Shown piece after piece: positions 13,318-16,778 of a stretch of 16,778 nucleotides of DNA. Under the pieces are notes generated by a model. That model worked only from the letters and a program-made list of their open reading frames with translations. It was not told where the DNA came from and did not search any database. Every line of letters begins with the position of its first letter. The first letter of the stretch is position 1. The stretch spans positions 1 to 16,778 of the forward strand of contig DIHE01000039.1 of NCBI GenBank assembly GCA_002420005.1. The letters run 5' to 3'. The position numbers were made by a program, and so were the translations under genes. The DNA is from Holophagales bacterium UBA5704. GTDB lineage: Bacteria; Acidobacteriota; Thermoanaerobaculia; Multivoradales; UBA5704.

Positions 13318-15783
13318 ATGGCCGAAACGCAGCCGCAGGAGTCCTCCGCCTCCCCCTCGACCGTCCTCCGGCTGTATGCGGCCCCCCTGGTTCTCCTCCT
13401 GGCCTGGATCTCCCTGCCGCTGATCCGGGGCACCGAGACCTTCTACCTGCGCGACGTCCTCAACACCCACTTCACGATGAAGGTGTCCCAGGCCGAGGCT
13501 TGGCGGCAGGGCTACTGCCCGGTGATCGATCCCTACCGCGCGGGCGGGCAGCCGCTGTCGGGCAACCCGAACGCGGTGCCGTTCTACCCGACCAACGTCC
13601 TGTATCTGATCGGATCGAGCTTCTGGGCGCTCAACGCGCACTTCTGGATCCACCTGCTGCTCGCCCCCTTCGCGTTCTTCTGGATGGCGCGCAGCTGGGG
13701 CCTGCGGCGCGAGAGCGCCTGGGCGGCGGCGGTGTGCTACACGGTGAGCGGCTTCTTCCTGTCGCACCTGTCCTTTCTCAACCTGATCGCGGCGGCGGCG
13801 CTCGCTCCGGCGTTCATCGCCGCCTGTCTCGACTTCGCCGCCGGCCGCCGCCGCCGCTGGATGCCGGTCGTTCTCGCGCTCCTCTGGACCCTGCTCCTCC
13901 TCGGGGGCGATCCGCTGATGGCGGCCCTGGTCGGCCTGCTCGGCGGCTCGGCATTCCTCGCCTCCTGGGGCGTCACCTGGGGCGCCGCCTGGCGCACCGA
14001 CCGTACGGCGCCCGGCTGGGGCGATCCTCTGCGCTTCGCCGCGGCGATCGGCACCGGCACCCTGCTCGCCTGGCCGCAGATCTCCGAGTTCCTGCGCATC
14101 CTCCCCTTGTCGTTCCGCGGCCATTGGGGGTACAAGCCGGAGGTGGCGACCGTCGCCAGCTTCGATCCGCGGCAGGTGCTGGAGTGGCTCATCCCGTTCG
14201 CCTTCGGCCGTCCGGACCAGCTCGGCCAGGCGTCGTTCTGGGGCAGCCGCTTCTACACCGACACGCCGCCCTACTACCTCTCGCTCTATCCCGGCCTCCT
14301 CGTCGTCGCCCTGGTGGCGGCGGCGGGCCGGCCGCGGAGCCTGGCGGCCTGGTGGGCCTGGGCGGGTGGCCTGGTGGCCTTCTTCTTCGTGCTCGGCCGG
14401 TTCAATCCGCTGGGCTCCTGGCTGTTCACCGTGCAGGGCGCGCTGCGCTATCCGGTGAAGCTGTGGATGCCGATCGCGATCGGCGCGGCGCTCCTCGCCG
14501 GTGTCGGCTTCGGCCGCCTGTTCGGCGACACGGCCGAAGACGGAGCGCGCCGCCGGTTCCGCGCCGTGCTCGCCGGGCTCGCCGGCCTCCTCTTCGGCCT
14601 GTGGGTCTGGCTGGGGATGCTCCAGGGCTCCTCCGAACCCTGGCTGCGCGGTCTCATCCCCGGCAGGTACAACGCCGCCTTCGTGGCCAACGAGCGGCTG
14701 CGCTGGGCCGGGCTCTGCCTGCTCTCGCTGCTCTTCCTGGGGGCCCTGGCCCTCTGCGCGCGGCTCGCCCGGCGGCGGCCGCTGGGGGGAGGCGCCGCGC
14801 TCCTCGCCCTCTTCGCGGCCGGCCAGATCTTCTTCCTCCGGCCGATGTTTCCGACCGATGCGATCGCGCCCTACCGCGTGCCGCCGCCGGCCCTGGCGTA
14901 CCTGCCGAAGGGGGAGACGGTGGTCAACCCGGACTACAACTACCTGTTCGGCCCCTCGACGCTCAAGCAGGGGACGTTCCCCAATGAGCGCGCGCACTGG
15001 ATGGAGCGCCGCGCGTTCTACGAGCTCTATCCGTTCACCGGAGCGCAGTGGAAGCGGCGCTACGAGCTGAACTTCTCCGCCGAGGGGCTGGACAGCTTCC
15101 TGACCCGCATGGCGGAGGGAGCGGTGAAGGGGACCAAGGACAACGAGGCCCGCGTCCGCCTGCTCGCCGCCTGGGGTGTGGGCCGGCTGTTGATGAACCA
15201 TCCCCTGGAGCCGCGCCCGCAGCGCCTGCGGCCCCTCGCCGAGATCCCGAGCTTCGGCAAGACCCTGTACGTCTACGAGGTCCAGGACCGGGCCCCGGAG
15301 GTCTTCCTGGCCCGCCGGGTCTTCCAGGCGCCGCACATGAACGCCGCCTACGCCGCGATCAAGAGCCCCGGCTTCGATCCACGCACCGACACGGTCCTCC
15401 CGTCCGAAAAGGAAGGACCGGTCCAGCCGCGGGGAGGCGGCACGGCGAAGATCATCCGGCGGGGTCCGGAGAGCCTGGAGGTCGAGGCGGTGGCCGGTCC
15501 CGGGGGCAGCGTGCTGGTCGTGCAGCGCTCGCACCTCCTGTACAAAGCCGAGATCGACGGCCGCCCGGCCGAGGTCCTCACCCCCAACCTCCACCGCCTC
15601 GGCGTCGAAGTCCCCGCCGGCCGCCACCGCGTCCGCTTCTGGATCGACCGCCGGCCGTTGCAGCGCTCGTTCCTGGTGGTGGCGCTGGGGCTGGCGCTGC
15701 TGCCGGGGCTGGCGTGGTGGGGCGGGAGGGGGCGGAAGGAGGTGGTGGTGGCAGAAGAGCCGGCCGTGGCGGAAGGGAGTTAG
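13318..15783 (+). CDS. YfhO-like multi-pass membrane glycosyltransferase
   Basis: An 821-residue membrane protein with a dozen or so hydrophobic segments up to about residue 505, a long extracytoplasmic C-terminal region, a last helix near 780-800 and a short acidic tail. The first external loop contains FYLRDV (42-47) with Asp46, then GQPLSGNPNAVPFYPTN. This is the usual pattern of YfhO/GT-C-like proteins, some of which glycosylate teichoic acids or other envelope polymers using lipid-linked sugars. The C-terminal part ends in a beta-rich YfhO-type segment (LYKAEIDGRPAEVL with VEVPAGRHRVRFWID). The acceptor is unknown. It is divergent from the UbiA-family gene and lies next to two glycosyltransferase units, so it belongs to the glycan locus. 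ATG 13318 follows a purine-rich SD-like GAAAGGG. Confidence 0.82.
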   Translation: MAETQPQESSASPSTVLRLYAAPLVLLLAWISLPLIRGTETFYLRDVLNTHFTMKVSQAEAWRQGYCPVIDPYRAGGQPLSGNPNAVPFYPTNVLYLIGSSFWALNAHFWIHLLLAPFAFFWMARSWGLRRESAWAAAVCYTVSGFFLSHLSFLNLIAAAALAPAFIAACLDFAAGRRRRWMPVVLALLWTLLLLGGDPLMAALVGLLGGSAFLASWGVTWGAAWRTDRTAPGWGDPLRFAAAIGTGTLLAWPQISEFLRILPLSFRGHWGYKPEVATVASFDPRQVLEWLIPFAFGRPDQLGQASFWGSRFYTDTPPYYLSLYPGLLVVALVAAAGRPRSLAAWWAWAGGLVAFFFVLGRFNPLGSWLFTVQGALRYPVKLWMPIAIGAALLAGVGFGRLFGDTAEDGARRRFRAVLAGLAGLLFGLWVWLGMLQGSSEPWLRGLIPGRYNAAFVANERLRWAGLCLLSLLFLGALALCARLARRRPLGGGAALLALFAAGQIFFLRPMFPTDAIAPYRVPPPALAYLPKGETVVNPDYNYLFGPSTLKQGTFPNERAHWMERRAFYELYPFTGAQWKRRYELNFSAEGLDSFLTRMAEGAVKGTKDNEARVRLLAAWGVGRLLMNHPLEPRPQRLRPLAEIPSFGKTLYVYEVQDRAPEVFLARRVFQAPHMNAAYAAIKSPGFDPRTDTVLPSEKEGPVQPRGGGTAKIIRRGPESLEVEAVAGPGGSVLVVQRSHLLYKAEIDGRPAEVLTPNLHRLGVEVPAGRHRVRFWIDRRPLQRSFLVVALGLALLPGLAWWGGRGRKEVVVAEEPAVAEGS

Positions 15784-15786
15784 AAT
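15781..15786 (+). promoter_or_regulatory. Candidate -10 box of the toxin-antitoxin pair
   Basis: TAGAAT, which includes the stop codon of the YfhO-like gene, lies 7 bases before the ATG at 15794. There is no SD between them. The spacing would put the transcription start at the start codon, giving a leaderless mRNA. No -35 match was found. Confidence 0.35.
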
Positions 15787-15793
15787 ACGAGAG

Positions 15794-16249
15794 ATGGCGC
15801 GCCACGACACTTACGGCGACCGACTCAAGACGCGGGTTCACGAGCTGGCCTTGACCTGTCAGGAGGCTCTGCGCGACCCGATGTCGGCGAAGGTGGAGGC
15901 CATCTTCCTCTATGGAAGCGCCCTCGGGGATGGATTTCGTCTCGACAGCGACGTCGATGTCGCCGTGCTCGATCGGTGGGATGAGCGGCTGACCTGGGTC
16001 GAACAGGCGCGGCTGATGGATCACCTGGAGCGGGCAACCGGCGCTGGCATTGATCTGAGGATGCTCCGGGACGGCCTCTTGTCCTATCAGGTCAACGTCC
16101 TGGAAACCGGCCTCCGTATCTGGGCTGGAGATCCGGCCGCCGCCGATCGTTACCAGCGCGAAGTCCTCGCCTCGTGGCGGCGGCATGCACCACCCAGCGA
16201 GAGCGAGTGGTCTGCCGCCCTGTACCGCTTGGCCGCCTTGCCATCGTGA
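15794..16249 (+). CDS. mntA: MntA-like nucleotidyltransferase antitoxin
   Basis: A 151-residue minimal nucleotidyltransferase. The hallmark GSX10DXD is intact: Gly41-Ser42, ten residues, then Asp53-Val54-Asp55, with the second acidic pair expected in the following strand (GIDLRML near 87-93). In the MntA/HepT type VII toxin-antitoxin system the enzyme AMPylates the HEPN toxin on a tyrosine and silences it. Its stop overlaps the next gene's GTG as GTGA, so the order is antitoxin first, toxin second, translationally coupled. The gene begins 10 bases after the glycan locus ends. The Asp residues needed for catalysis are present, so the enzyme is expected to be active. The gene symbol is by family resemblance. 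Confidence 0.85.
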   Translation: MARHDTYGDRLKTRVHELALTCQEALRDPMSAKVEAIFLYGSALGDGFRLDSDVDVAVLDRWDERLTWVEQARLMDHLERATGAGIDLRMLRDGLLSYQVNVLETGLRIWAGDPAAADRYQREVLASWRRHAPPSESEWSAALYRLAALPS

Positions 16250-16674
16250 GCGAGATCAACCGCGAGTACCTGCTCGAACAGTTTCGGCTCATGGAGGAGT
16301 ACCTCCAGAGGGCTCGTGGCATCGCCCGCCGATCTCCCGAAGCGTTCCTTGGAGATCCCATCGCCGTGGACGCCAGCGTCCGACAGCTCACGGTCCTCTT
16401 CGAGACGTCCCATAACATCGCCAAGCACCTCGTCTCCCGCTTCGGCTGGCGGCTACCCACGAGCAAGGCGGAGACCTTCGAGATCCTCGCCGAGCAAGGA
16501 GTGATCTCCGGCGATCTGCGGGATGCTTTCCGCGGAGCGGCCAGGTTCCGCAACCTGGTGGTTTACCAAACCGCCATCCTCCAAGAGGAGATCGTCTACC
16601 AGGTGCTGCAGGAGAACCTGTCGGACTTCGAGGCCTTCACTTCGGCCGTGGCACAGTGGCTCAGCGGTCAATAG
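16246..16674 (+). CDS. hepT: HepT-like HEPN (DUF86) protein with degenerate active site
   Basis: A 142-residue all-helical HEPN protein of the DUF86/HepT type, coupled to the MntA-like gene by a GTGA overlap; GTG 16246 is chosen over the longer open frame from 16174. Family members cut RNA with an RX4HXY-like motif, usually within FRNxxVHxY. Here the segment is FRNLVVYQT (101-109): Arg102 and Asn103 remain, the His position is Tyr107 (codon TAC at 16564, one base from CAC), and the Tyr that is normally AMPylated is Thr109. No other His follows. The rest, including VLQENLSDFEAF, looks well conserved. RNase activity is therefore probably lost or altered, while dimerisation and antitoxin binding may persist. 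The family call is firm; the inactivity is inferred. Confidence 0.83.
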   Translation: MSEINREYLLEQFRLMEEYLQRARGIARRSPEAFLGDPIAVDASVRQLTVLFETSHNIAKHLVSRFGWRLPTSKAETFEILAEQGVISGDLRDAFRGAARFRNLVVYQTAILQEEIVYQVLQENLSDFEAFTSAVAQWLSGQ

Positions 16675-16737
16675 CGGTCTGCCCTCTTCCGGGTTGACGG
16701 TTGGCTGAAAGGCCGGTAAGGAGGAGGAGCCGACTCA

Positions 16738-16778
16738 GTGCCCCGGAAGTACCGCCTGCGCCCCCTGGGAGCGCTGGC
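16738..16778 (+). CDS. Start of a gene cut by the window edge
   Basis: A purine-rich AAGGAGGAGGAG lies 8 bases before a GTG at 16738. The frame then encodes a basic start (Pro-Arg-Lys-Tyr-Arg-Leu-Arg) running into Pro-Leu-Gly-Ala-Leu, open to the window end. This could be the n-region and beginning of the h-region of a signal peptide, but 13 codons are too few to name it. A TTGACG at 16694-16699 might serve as a -35 box, though the -10 region is poor. Confidence 0.45.
   Translation, partial: MPRKYRLRPLGAL

Noticed and set aside
12379..15810. 1143-codon minus-strand open frame
   Set aside because: Only the part from 13284 down is the UbiA-family protein. The rest is antisense to the YfhO-like gene and low in complexity.
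16174..16674. Longer start for the HepT-like protein
   Set aside because: The extra 24 residues overlap the MntA-like gene and do not look like HEPN. The GTGA overlap at 16246 is the typical coupling.
1..16778. CRISPR array, tRNA/rRNA, insertion sequence or attachment site
   Set aside because: No regularly spaced repeats, cloverleaf-like segments, transposase or integrase motifs, or long flanking direct repeats were noticed by eye.

Overview
The window is GC-rich bacterial DNA with dense coding, short gaps and frequent non-ATG starts (GTG, TTG and probably one CTG). No rRNA, tRNA, CRISPR array or transposase was seen. No marker gene fixes the taxon. High GC, undecaprenyl/decaprenyl-type glycan genes and apparently leaderless genes would suit an Acidobacteriota-like or other high-GC environmental lineage, but this is a weak inference.

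Layout. (1) 71-424 (+) is a small helical protein of unknown function. It is separated from the next, convergent gene by a strong 13-bp hairpin at 442-476, probably a shared terminator. (2) 4391-517 (-) is a three-gene operon: a TIR-domain protein resembling FxsC, a membrane-anchored ParA/MinD-like ATPase with a variant KGGTGR P-loop, and a GTPase-like P-loop protein. The last appears to start at CTG behind a perfect Shine-Dalgarno (SD) sequence. This looks like an NTP-switch-controlled conflict or defence system and is the most interesting part of the window. (3) 10618-4492 (-) is a tightly coupled five-gene operon: polyprenyl-phosphate GT2, SAM methyltransferase, UPF0104-type membrane protein, GT4 glycosyltransferase and GT-C membrane glycosyltransferase. 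(4) 10701-11261 (+) is a second small methyltransferase. It is divergent from operon 3 and overlaps the next GT4 gene tail to tail by 58 bp. (5) 13284-11204 (-) is a UbiA-family decaprenyl-phosphate phosphoribosyltransferase-like gene coupled to another GT4. (6) 13318-15783 (+) is a large YfhO-like membrane protein, divergent from unit 5 across a tiny shared promoter. (7) 15794-16674 (+) is an MntA/HepT (nucleotidyltransferase/HEPN) toxin-antitoxin pair whose toxin has lost the active-site His and the modified Tyr. (8) 16738-end (+) is the start of another gene.

Together, units 3-6 form a lipid-linked glycan assembly locus. GT2 and UbiA would charge polyprenyl phosphate, the GT4 enzymes would build sugars on the cytoplasmic side, the multi-pass proteins would act at or across the membrane, and the GT-C/YfhO enzymes would transfer sugars outside. 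Two conflict modules (the TIR operon and MntA/HepT) flank it. Hand-counted sample rows gave about 48-57% GC in parts of the TIR and GTPase-like genes, against about 68% in sampled glycan rows and in one row of the ATPase gene. This is compatible with a mixed or imported origin for that operon.
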